Shown here: positions 42,388 to 51,022 of the stretch, piece after piece
How positions within the stretch are numbered: the first letter of the stretch is position 1
How the letters are laid out: every line of letters starts with the position of its first letter
Assembly (NCBI RefSeq): GCF_000350225.1
Contig: NW_005179291.1
Span: 297,454 to 361,453 of the forward strand
DNA: 64,000 nucleotides
Source of the DNA: Chondrus crispus
Lineage: Eukaryota > Rhodophyta > Florideophyceae > Gigartinales > Gigartinaceae
Direction of reading: 5' to 3'
Made by a program: the position numbers and the translations under genes
The notes under the pieces: generated by a model
What the model saw: the letters and a program-made list of their open reading frames with translations, nothing else
Database searches by the model: none
What the model was told of the DNA's origin: nothing

Positions 42388-43746
42388 TCATAGATCAATC
42401 TCCTTTTCCCAATCTTCCGCGTCCGACTTGGGATCCTTATATTGTACGCGTCCGGTATCTTCCGCGAAATTTTGGTACCTCGCGTGCTCCTCGTCCGCGT
42501 TCTTGTTCGCGTTCATATTCGCGGTGGAGTCCGGCCGTCCTGCTCCTAATGTTCCTTCTTGGCCGTCCAAGTTGGAAATGTGCAACGCGTGCGCGATCTC
42601 CTCTGCCACCCGACGGTCCGGTGTCAGAATGGCAAGAGGGTTCCGTTTCGCGTATCCGACGACTGTATGTTTCGGCAGTCGTCGTACCTGACGCGAAAAA
42701 TTCGCGACCATAACCTCGAAGACCTGGTTTGGTAGCACTTCCGCGACACCGTTGGTCAGCCGCACCCCGTGGCGGTGCTGCAGCGACGGCTTGGGCTCCA
42801 AAAATACCAGGCCTCTCCCCGCTGTCGTAACGCGTACGCGAACTTGCGACATAGCGGGGACATTTACCCAGCGCGCGATCCGAATCGGGTGCTGGGTTTC
42901 TTCGCGTACTTCTGCGCGGTTTGTCTCGCGTCCATGTCGCCTTGTAGGGGAAGACGGCTCCCCCTTCGCGTTCACGATGGCCACGGCGCCCCCATGCCGA
43001 AGCTCGAGCCTCTGGGCTTCTATGTCGATGCTCCGGACATGCGCGTCAATGAACGCGGTGCCCAGAAGCACGGGAACAGCCAGTTGGTTCGCGACGACGA
43101 ACGGGACTCGGAACATCGTGTTCCAAATCCGGACTACCAAGCGGACCACTGCGCTCAGCCTCAACGGGTTGCTGTTTGCTCCGGCCAGTCTTGGCAATGG
43201 CGCGTCGCGCATCGCGTGTCGGGTCCAATCGGGAGGAAGGTCGGCCTTCCTCACCAGGTTGTAGCCAGAACACGTATCGACGGCGATAGTGTACGGCTTG
43301 AACGCGTTCTTTTCAGTAGCTATCGAGCCCAATATATTGTAGATCTTGGACGTCATCAGACAGACGACGCCCTCGACGATCTTAGGCGGAGCCGTTCGCT
43401 TCAGGTCATTTCGCTTTGGGCGTCGGCGTCGCGTCTTGCCCCTTCTTCGCGTTCTTCTTCCTTGACCGTCGGAGCCCGGGGCCTCGCGTTCGTCTTTCGG
43501 CCCTTGACTCCTTGGGCCCAAGGGGGGGCCCACGCGCTTTTCACGCGTTACTTCTTCACGCGGCGCCTTCTCGACGCGCACGTCGCGTTCTTGTTCTTGC
43601 ACCGGGCTCTCGCTGGCCCTGGTGCCTTCACGGCGGATCCGTGGCATCCGACCTCCGGCGGTCGGGAAATATTCGCGTTCGTGGGGTGGTACCGGGCTTA
43701 CGGAAGCCGCGGTAATTTCGCGTTTGATAAATACTTGTTTTTGCAC
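42388..43746 (-). CDS. Gyp-1 retropepsin-like protease region (part of pol)
   Basis: About 450 residues. A basic, Arg/Glu-rich N-terminal part precedes a retropepsin-like fold: AVDTCSGYNLV as the active-site loop and VLLGTAFIDAHV as the conserved hydrophobic-Gly element. It lies directly upstream of RT. Assignment rests on position plus these two motifs. Confidence 0.75.
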   Translation of the reverse strand: MQKQVFIKREITAASVSPVPPHEREYFPTAGGRMPRIRREGTRASESPVQEQERDVRVEKAPREEVTREKRVGPPLGPRSQGPKDEREAPGSDGQGRRTRRRGKTRRRRPKRNDLKRTAPPKIVEGVVCLMTSKIYNILGSIATEKNAFKPYTIAVDTCSGYNLVRKADLPPDWTRHAMRDAPLPRLAGANSNPLRLSAVVRLVVRIWNTMFRVPFVVANQLAVPVLLGTAFIDAHVRSIDIEAQRLELRHGGAVAIVNAKGEPSSPTRRHGRETNRAEVREETQHPIRIARWVNVPAMSQVRVRVTTAGRGLVFLEPKPSLQHRHGVRLTNGVAEVLPNQVFEVMVANFSRQVRRLPKHTVVGYAKRNPLAILTPDRRVAEEIAHALHISNLDGQEGTLGAGRPDSTANMNANKNADEEHARYQNFAEDTGRVQYKDPKSDAEDWEKEIDL

Positions 43747-43892
43747 CGGACCGGCGGGGGTCTCGGTGACTTCGTGTTGCGGCGAGGGGAATATTATCGG
43801 TAAATATTCACCTCGCCCTTGATAGGGGTATATGGACGGGTCGGGGGTATAAGAGCGAGACGGTTCACGTGACCGCGTAAACGTGACCGCCT

Positions 43893-45995
43893 TTACGCGT
43901 TTTTTGAGCTACCTGAACTATCCGTGCTAGTCGCGCCGCTATCTGTAGCCAACGCGGCTCCGGACCTCCGTTCGAGTGGCTGGCCAGGCCCTACCCACTC
44001 TGGAGCGGCAGCATCCGCGAAGTACTCTGGTACCTCGCGGGGTTGATTTTCAACGTTCGGACGTTGTAAAATCCGGGGGGCGGCGAGAGTCGGCTCTCGC
44101 TCGCTTTCCTGTAGGGGCAGGGGATTCGGATCCCCTGCCCAGTCCTGGAGGTACATTATCGCGTTCTGTACTTCTGTCGACAATCTGGACCGACCGCGTT
44201 CTCCTCTTCCATCTTGACGCGGGTATCGCGTGTCGGCTTGTAGGAAATCGCGTTGTTCGCGCCTGTATCCTCCTCCGCGAGGGGCGAAACGGACGCCTCC
44301 TCCGGGGCGATTTGCGGTGCCCGAACGCGGACCACGGTCACCAGCGACCGACTGTTGGAGGAGGTTCCTCATCCCTGGACGCGTCTGTAGTTGGTACCGG
44401 TAGTTTCGATACGCGGTAAACATCCGCTGCTCCGGCGCGAGGAAGGGGCACGCGTACATGGCATGGCCGTGCGTTCTGCACAGCCAGCAGACGTACGCGC
44501 TCCCGTCGGCTGAGGCGAAGGTCGCCGCCTGACGAGCCTCTTCCTCGGTGGGCCGGGGAACACAGGAGGGTATGCGTCCCCCTCCTTGAGACGAAATGTC
44601 CAATTCCGCGATGCGGTGGTCCGGACCACCTATCCCCGCTGGGGTATTCCCGAACGCGGTGGCAAAGCTGCCCGTGGTCTCCGTCGACGCCGGCGTTGAC
44701 GGCCGGCCTCCTGTAGCCTCCCCGCCTCTCATGACGAGGACGGGGTCAGCTTCCCAATCCTCCTCGTTAACGTGGAGGGCTGACGCGGGGGAGCTCGTTG
44801 CGTTCGACCTGGCGGCTCTTCCTCCTCTCGCTGCCGGTTTCGGGTCCGGCAGCGGTAGTCCGCGTCGGGCGCGAAACGTGGTTCCTTCTGCGGTCGCGAT
44901 GCGTCTGATAATTGACAGGTCCGTCTTCTGGTTCGCGGGCAACCTCTGGACGGTCTCTGCCACCGCTGCTCGCGTCGCGGGAGCCAATCCGCGTACAAAA
45001 TAATGAGCCAAGGCTTGCTCCGTAAATACCGCAGTGCACTTGAACGCGTTCGATTCGAGCCTATCCGCGAACGCGTTTTCCGTCTCGTGCGGCTTCTGAT
45101 GAGCCGACGCGACGGCATCGTGCGCTACCCCCAGTACGTCATCCGTGAGGTAGCGCTTGATGAATTGATTAATAAGCCCAGGCCAGCTCACATCGTCATG
45201 GAGCTGGCCTGCGCGGATTCCGCGCATAGTGTAGCTTGTATATAATCTTTCCGCGTCGCGTTCAAGAAAATGGGCGAGTACCCGAATCGCGACCCCTTCC
45301 GTCAGATGTTGCGAATTGAACGTGATGCGCACATCTTTCAGGAAGGGGAGTAATTCAATCGCGTTCGTTCCATCGAAATTGCGCATCGTGGGACGAATCC
45401 CACGACAACGCTGCACATATTTCGCGATTCGCCCCGCGTCCCCTGACGTGACGAGGGTCGAGACGTTGTCCAGGCGATACATCCTGTAATTAGCTACGGA
45501 GCTAAATTCCTGTATCATCGTGTGGACCGCCTCGACCCCGGGGACCGCGGGGCCCAATGTGCCAAATGGGGTCACCGGTAGCGTACGGACGTCTACCGGG
45601 CCCCGACGCGTAGTGAGATCCTGGGGCTGATAGCCGCCCCACCGGGGATCAAAAGCGAGAATCGGTTCTCTCGATCCCCGGGTGGTATCCCCGCGTCTAG
45701 TCTCGTCCGCGTAAGGTACGCGAACCGTCTGCCGCATGTCTCCGGCGACATGCGGCAGGGCTTGGGTTTCGGACGCGAAAGTTGCGCCCATTCTTGTTCG
45801 ATCTCCGCGTGCGGGCCGACTGGTGTCACCACCAGCCGGCTCCACATCTTGAGCGCCGGACGCGTTCGGAGGTACAGTACCACCGGGCCCTAACGGTGGG
45901 GCTCCGGGTGACGTCGCCGTCGGGGTACGTTCCATCTGACGAACACGTCGGCGTGTAGAATTTAACTGCGCGGTCACATGGGCAAACGCGCGCAT
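43893..45995 (-). CDS. Gyp-1 Gag
   Basis: 700 residues from ATG 45995. Pro/Gly-rich start; a helical capsid-like middle (about 190-370, with FDGTNAIELLPFLKDVRITFN, then WPGLINQFIKRYL); and one CCHC zinc knuckle CWLCRTHGHAMYAC near residue 510. A basic Arg/Gly-rich tail (GGGVRFAPRGGGYRREQR) would bind RNA. Order and composition fit Gypsy Gag of large chromoviruses. A separate upstream open stretch with coiled coil (45826-46461) precedes it. Confidence 0.85.
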   Translation of the reverse strand: MRAFAHVTAQLNSTRRRVRQMERTPTATSPGAPPLGPGGTVPPNASGAQDVEPAGGDTSRPARGDRTRMGATFASETQALPHVAGDMRQTVRVPYADETRRGDTTRGSREPILAFDPRWGGYQPQDLTTRRGPVDVRTLPVTPFGTLGPAVPGVEAVHTMIQEFSSVANYRMYRLDNVSTLVTSGDAGRIAKYVQRCRGIRPTMRNFDGTNAIELLPFLKDVRITFNSQHLTEGVAIRVLAHFLERDAERLYTSYTMRGIRAGQLHDDVSWPGLINQFIKRYLTDDVLGVAHDAVASAHQKPHETENAFADRLESNAFKCTAVFTEQALAHYFVRGLAPATRAAVAETVQRLPANQKTDLSIIRRIATAEGTTFRARRGLPLPDPKPAARGGRAARSNATSSPASALHVNEEDWEADPVLVMRGGEATGGRPSTPASTETTGSFATAFGNTPAGIGGPDHRIAELDISSQGGGRIPSCVPRPTEEEARQAATFASADGSAYVCWLCRTHGHAMYACPFLAPEQRMFTAYRNYRYQLQTRPGMRNLLQQSVAGDRGPRSGTANRPGGGVRFAPRGGGYRREQRDFLQADTRYPRQDGRGERGRSRLSTEVQNAIMYLQDWAGDPNPLPLQESEREPTLAAPRILQRPNVENQPREVPEYFADAAAPEWVGPGQPLERRSGAALATDSGATSTDSSGSSKNA

Positions 45996-46461
45996 CTGCT
46001 CCGCGGAAGGAAAAGGATCTTGCGTCAGTACGTCCCGCAGAGGCCGTCCTCTCGGGGCGGCCTTCCCCGAACTCGTCGGGGGAGTCGAGACGCGATTCCT
46101 CGACGAGCACCAGTCGACTCTGCAGTTGATCGACTAGTGCTCGGAGGTTATCCAGAGACTGGGAGACGCGGTCAAACCTCCCTTCGCGAAGGGATCGTAG
46201 TTCTTCCATGCAACGCGAATATACCGCGTCGGTTACGTCGATCCGAAGCGCGGTCCGGACCTCCTCAATATACGTCGCGATCCGGTCATACATCGCGCGT
46301 GCGCGACCTTCTGATAATTCGGGCGACGGTTCGCGGTCACTGAGACCTGCGCCACCGCCGCCAAATGGGACGCGGAGCGCCGCTGACTCGGAGGTGCGGA
46401 ACGCGGTTGACTCCATATTCGCCGGCTCGGATTGAATTGAGGGGGCGGATCCTTCTTCCAT
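45826..46461 (-). other. Gyp-1 open stretch upstream of Gag, coiled coil
   Basis: Open from ATG 46461 (MEEGSAPSIQ). Residues about 40-130 are helical and coiled-coil-like (MYDRIATYIEEVRTALRIDV, then RFDRVSQSLDNLRALVDQLQ). Probably an N-terminal Gag-related region; its relation to the main Gag frame is not resolved. Confidence 0.5.
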
Positions 46462-46516
46462 TTCGACGCGTGCGGACGCGGACTCGAACGATAGTCTTCT
46501 CGCGATAATCGTGTGG

Positions 46517-46536
46517 CCTTCTAGGTCGGGAGACCA
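46517..46536 (-). promoter_or_regulatory. Gyp-1 primer-binding site candidate
   Basis: TGGTCTCCCGACCTAGAAGG starts one base inside the 5' LTR. The leading TGG fits the CCA end of a tRNA, so full 3'-end priming, unlike the Copia elements. The tRNA is not identified. Confidence 0.55.
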
Positions 46537-46537
46537 A

Positions 46538-47159
46538 TGTAGCATAAACCCCCGGACGCGTTGGGGGTTTAGCTGTGGTTCTTCGAAGACCTGTGTACGC
46601 GAGAGAGGACAAAAACACACACACCAGAAAAGAACGCGGGCGGTGGTAGCGTGGTAGAGCGGTGGGGAGCGGACGCGAACACAGTACGCGGTAGAGCGGT
46701 TCGACACGCTCGACGCCCCGGGGCGGCGCTAGTTAGCGTTCTAGCACCGACGGGCGGAGGCGGATCCAGCTCGCGCGCGTACGTTCGCGACCGCTACCCG
46801 CGTTAGTTTCTAGTTAACGCGCTCGCGTTAAGAGAACGCGTTTAGAATAAGCGGACGGGGTTAGACCTGCGGTGGAGGATCTGGTACCAAGCCCGTGCTT
46901 GTCCTTGTCCTCCCTCCGCCGCCGGTCGCCCTGTCATTTAATATACAAGTAAATAATCTATCATAACAGATACTACAGTATCTAGGTAGCGCCTTACACG
47001 GTAAGCTCGCGCGCCTTACTCTGGATCGTCACGCTGTAAACGTGCACAGCGAGCAGCAATCGCGTACTTACAGGCGCCGGTGTGCGCGCTGTAATGCATT
47101 TTGCGGGAGTACAGTAGTCACCCCGCGCGTTCAAATAACGTCCTCGCGATTATGCTACA
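46538..47159 (-). repeat. Gyp-1 5' LTR (622 bp)
   Basis: Matches 30650-31271 with about six differences by eye; same TGTAGCATAA/TTATGCTACA ends. Confidence 0.94.
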
Positions 47160-47164
47160 GTCAC
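47160..47164. repeat. Gyp-1 target-site duplication, right copy (GTCAC)
   Basis: Second copy of the 5-bp duplication; CopB-2 leader resumes here. Confidence 0.92.
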
Positions 47165-47835
47165 CCTCTTCCGTGCGAACTTAATCAAGGTATGCGACCT
47201 TATACACGTATAGTGAGAGGTTCAGTGTTTAGGCACGTATTCTCTTCACCCAGGGGACCGAAGTCGTACCTATAGGGCTAATACCGAGAGCCTTACCCAC
47301 ACCGCCGACGCACCTCCCGAAGGCAGAGTGCGGATCGACTAGACCAGTACACTGTGATCCTCCCCGAGGATCAATGTTTCGTCTCTCGACGATTCTTGGT
47401 CGGACCCTCGCTCAAGTCAGATTTCCAATGGCACAAGCCTTTCACCAAGAGCGAGGGTATCGGCAGCTACGACGATCACCGGCGTGATCGAAGGGCAGTC
47501 TTCTTGGATTGATATGGTACGTTGGCGACTAGGGACTACACCCACAGCTCACACAACGATTGCCAAGACCAAGCTGCAACAGACACGAAGAAGATCCACC
47601 AAGTTGAAACGACAGCGGGTAGACGGAGACGACCGACCAAGATGATAACGACAGCAAGTAGACGGCGATAGAACAAAACGAACGGCGCCGGCGATGAAAC
47701 GGCGGCAGAAACGACAGCAGAAACCAAAACGAGAACGACAGCGGGGACCAAAACGAGAACGACAGCAGAAACAAACACGAAAACGGCAGCAGAAACTGAG
47801 AACAAGCACTCACACAGCGGAACAATAACGTTGAA
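47165..47835 (-). other. CopB-2 leader, LTR-proximal segment
   Basis: No supported gene. The part at 47570-47800 is a GCTGTCGTT-like simple-repeat tract as in CopA leaders. A block at about 47539-47575 is conserved in the CopC leader (about 50037-50073). Confidence 0.55.
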
Positions 47836-47849
47836 CTGGGCCCATAACC
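47836..47849 (-). promoter_or_regulatory. CopB-2 primer-binding site (initiator tRNA-Met anticodon arm)
   Basis: GGTTATGGGCCCAG on the minus strand, flush with the LTR. Confidence 0.82.
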
Positions 47850-48839
47850 TAATGGTAGGTCAGCGGGGCAACGGGAAATCGGAGGACGGTTGATGAGGTG
47901 AAGTTGAAGGATTGGGTACCGATTTACTTTGAGTCGCCAACTTCAGGCGCTACTTATACACTTCTGCAATCTTCTAGAACTCTACTACCAAACACTACGA
48001 CACATATACTACAAATGTATTGGCTCTAACACATGTGCCCGTCTTGCTACTCAGCCAAACTGGCGATGGCCCAACCAACATAACAGAAAACCGCCTTACG
48101 AATTACCACTGTCATGACGGAGAAATTAGTAAGGCAGTACAACAAAGCACAGCAAAGCACAAATTCCCTTACTATTCCAAATCCAGCGTGGCACAAATTC
48201 GTAAGGCACGTCTACAGCTCACACGTTGCCTTACGAATTCAAATCAATCCTGCAAGGACTGTTTACAGCGCACACGTTGCCTTACGAATTCAAATCAATC
48301 CTGCAAGGACTGTTTACAGCGCACACGTTGCCTTATGAATCTGAATCTCTCGTGAGGTCCTGTCCACTGTCAATTACAACAGTGCACATTTTGCCTTACG
48401 AATTCAAAACTCGCGCAACGGTATCTTTGTGTCCTGCTGTACCCGTGCTGCACTCCATTGCCGCTGTCAACCTTTGGCACGTGCCAGGCACCCGCCACCA
48501 AGGTTCTACACTTTGTCTGTAAGACTGCAGGCGTACTGTACGGGTCCGACAGTGTAATGAGGACATGTGTCGAGGTCACACACGTGTCAGGCGGAGAAAA
48601 TGAAACATGCTCAGATTGTACTGTGCAGTGCAACCGTGTACATATTTCACACGTGTACACGTCGAAACCCAAACTTGCTCCTGAAGTACTGTAGGGTGCA
48701 ACCGTGTACAGAAATCACACGTGTATACCTTGAAAATCAAACGTGCTCAGCTCGTCACGCGGAGTGTTTTCGGTTTTACACGTGTCATACCTGTCGTTGT
48801 GTGTCATGCATATCGGCATGTGGTCGTAGAATTACAACA
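47850..48839 (-). repeat. CopB-2 5' LTR (990 bp)
   Basis: Pairs with 17239-18215, differing by a small length change and scattered substitutions. TATAAGTA at 47951-47958 (minus). Two tandem 51-bp units. Confidence 0.92.
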
Positions 48840-50008
48840 GACAATGCAGGGACGATTTCGTTTGCCAAGAATGAATCGGTCAACCGTCGTAACAAACATG
48901 TTGATGTGAAATACCACTATGTACGAGATGCAATTAAGAGAAACGTCATTTCTTCGTCACATTGCCAGACCACTTCCAGGCCTGCAGATATCCTGACGAA
49001 AGCACTTGGGCGAGTTCTGTTCCAGAAGTTTGTAGAACTTCTAGGGCTTGCAGTAGCTACTTCTGGTAAAAGCATGTGATCGAGGGGGAGTGTTGTAATT
49101 CTACGACCACATGCCGATATGCATGACACACAACGACAGGTATGACACGTGTAAAACCGAAAACACTCCGCGTGACGAGCTGAGCACGTTTGATTTTCAA
49201 GGTATACACGTGTGATTTCTGTACACGGTTGCACCCTACAGTACTTCAGGAGCAAGTTTGGTTTTCAACGTGTACACGTGTGAAATATGTACACGGTTGC
49301 GGTGTACAATTTGAGCATGTTTCGTTTTCTTCGCCCGACACGTGTAAGACCCGGACACATCGGACGCGTACAGTACGCCTGCAGTCTTACAGACAAAGTG
49401 TAGAACCTTGGTGGCGGGTGCCTGGCACGTGCCAAAGGTGGACAGCGGCCATGGAGTGCAGCACGGGTACAGCAGGACACAAAGATACCGTTGCGCGAGT
49501 TTTGAATTCGTAAGGCAAAATGTGCACTGTTGTAATTGACAGTGGACAGGACCTCACGAGAGATTCAGATTCATAAGGCAACGTGTGCGCTGTAAACAGT
49601 CCTTGCAGGATTGATTTGAATTCGTAAGGCAACGTGTGAGCTGTAAACGTGCCTTACGAATTTGTGCCACGCTGGATTTGGAATAGTAAGGGAATTTGTG
49701 CTTTGCTGTGCTTCGTTGTACTGCCTTACTAATTTCTCCGTCATGACAGTGGTAATTCGTAAGGCGGTTTTCTGTGATGTTTGTTGGGCCATCGCCAGTT
49801 TGGCTGAGTAGCAAGACGGGCACATGTGTTAGAGCCAATACATTTGTAGTATATGTGTCGTAGTGTTTGGTAGTAGAGTTCTAGAAGATTGCAGAAGTGT
49901 ATAAGTAGCGCCAGAAGTTGGCGACTCAAAGTAAATCGGTACCCAATCCTTCAACTTCACCTCATCAACCGTCCTTCGATTTCCCTTTGCCCCGCTGACC
50001 TTCCAATA
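48840..50008 (+). mobile_element. CopB-1, right segment (RNase H end and 3' LTR)
   Basis: Continues the element broken at 17238: end of RNase H (48840-49079, DNAGTISFAKNESVNRRNKHVDVKYHYVRD...SGKSM), polypurine tract GAGGGGGAG and 3' LTR 49091-50008. The LTR carries one 51-bp unit where CopB-2 has two. The right end adjoins CopC leader sequence, so CopB-1 is inserted in CopC-1; the exact end is uncertain by a few bases. Confidence 0.88.
49091..50008 (+). repeat. CopB-1 3' LTR (about 918 bp)
   Basis: TGTTGTAATTC start after the polypurine tract. TATAAGTA near 49900, followed by the hairpin CGCCAGAAGTTGGCG. Confidence 0.9.
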
Positions 50009-50309
50009 CTTTCTTCCTCCCGACTAGCGGAAGGCTCACCCACAGCTCACACAACGACTGCCACGACAAAGCTGCAAGACCACAAAGTTGATTTCCAAAA
50101 ACTGGGAACTGACGGACCACCAAACTGAAAAATCGGCTGAAACGGTGATGAAAACGACGGCGAAAACTGAAAAAACTGAAAAACTAAACTCGAAAGCAGA
50201 GACTGAAACTGATACCTTCTTCTTCTGCTTGACGAGCTGAACAAACTGATACTTGAACGACGGCGAAACTCGAACTTGAACCAAAACGAAGACGACGATC
50301 AGCGTTGAA

Positions 50310-50323
50310 CTGGGCCCATAACC
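50310..50323 (-). promoter_or_regulatory. CopC-1 primer-binding site (initiator tRNA-Met anticodon arm)
   Basis: GGTTATGGGCCCAG on the minus strand, flush with the LTR end. Confidence 0.82.
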
Positions 50324-51022
50324 TATAGAAAGGTCAGCGGGGCAGAGGGAAGAAGGATGGTTGAAGGTTGCTGGTGGTTGACGGGAAAAGAAGTTGATAC
50401 CATTTTACTCTTGGTCGCCAACTATTGGCGCTACTTATACTCTTCGAACTACATACAATTCGAGCCATTAGGGCTGGTCACGTGACTCTCCTTCTTGCAC
50501 TCGTTGATATTCAAGTGACTCTCCCTGTTGCACTCTCGGTTGATAATCAAGTGACTCTCCTACTTCCACTCTCGGTTGATAATCAAATGACTTTCCTACT
50601 TGCACTCTCTCTTGCTAATAATTTGGGACCGTTTGAGAGTCAATTATATCTGAATGTACTGTACTGTAGATTACAGATTTTACACTACGATTAATAACCA
50701 CTGTGGCACATACGTCATACGTGTCACACACGTGTAGGACAAATGTCATACGTGTCACCCACGTGTCAAATCGAGAAAAATGAAACATGTTCAGAATGTA
50801 CTGTAGAGTGCGACGAGGTACATAACTTACACGTGTCAACACCAAAATTGAAACATGCTCGGAAATAATAGGAAAGTGCAACGGTGTACAAATATGACAC
50901 GTGTCCACGTTGAAGACCAAACATCCTGAGAATGCTCTTGCAAGCATTTTAGGTTTCGTCGACATACACGTGTGATATCTGTCCAGGCTTGTAGCTTAGC
51001 ATTTGGTCGAAGATTTCCAACA
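50324..51022 (-). repeat. CopC-1 5' LTR (about 699 bp)
   Basis: Element sense TGTTGGAAATC...CTTTCTATA. TATAAGTA at 50442-50449 followed by CGCCAATAGTTGGCG. Contains a short tandem array around 50480-50600 built on GTGACTCTCCT. Confidence 0.8.

Larger units (their letters stand above)
30650..47159 (-). mobile_element. Gyp-1, giant Ty3/Gypsy chromovirus-like element (16.5 kb)
   Basis: Two 622-bp LTRs in direct orientation with GTCAC duplication. Gag-pol reads on the minus strand from 46.5 kb to 39.1 kb: Gag, protease, RT-RNase H, integrase with chromodomain, the Gypsy order. Between pol and the 3' LTR are about 7.9 kb of extra sequence, with a long ORF on the opposite strand and a nested chimeric element (35800-37338). 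By eye the LTRs differ at about six positions, suggesting a young insertion. All parts are present, but pol is not one open frame, so it is broken at a few places. Confidence 0.95.
17239..48839 (-). mobile_element. CopB-2, Copia element carrying two nested elements
   Basis: Minus-strand CopB. 3' LTR 17239-18215, pol 3' part 18227-19430, inserted CopA-3 (19431-27307), gag-pol 5' part 27308-30211, leader 30212-30649 and 47165-47835 split by Gyp-1 (30650-47159), primer-binding site 47836-47849, 5' LTR 47850-48839. Target duplication GACAA on both sides. Without the nested elements it is about 7 kb. It is broken: interrupted twice and rearranged around the CopA-3 junctions, where I found no matching short duplication. 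Confidence 0.93.
50009..51022 (-). mobile_element. CopC-1, third Copia family, 5' LTR and leader only
   Basis: Minus-strand 5' end: LTR 50324-51022, primer-binding site 50310-50323, leader 50009-50309 of the same simple-repeat style as CopA/CopB. The rest is displaced by CopB-1. The outer end abuts CopA gag at 51023, so it is inserted in CopA-4; expected duplication ATGTT. No coding part is in the window, so family assignment rests on the primer site, LTR layout and TATA box. Confidence 0.78.
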
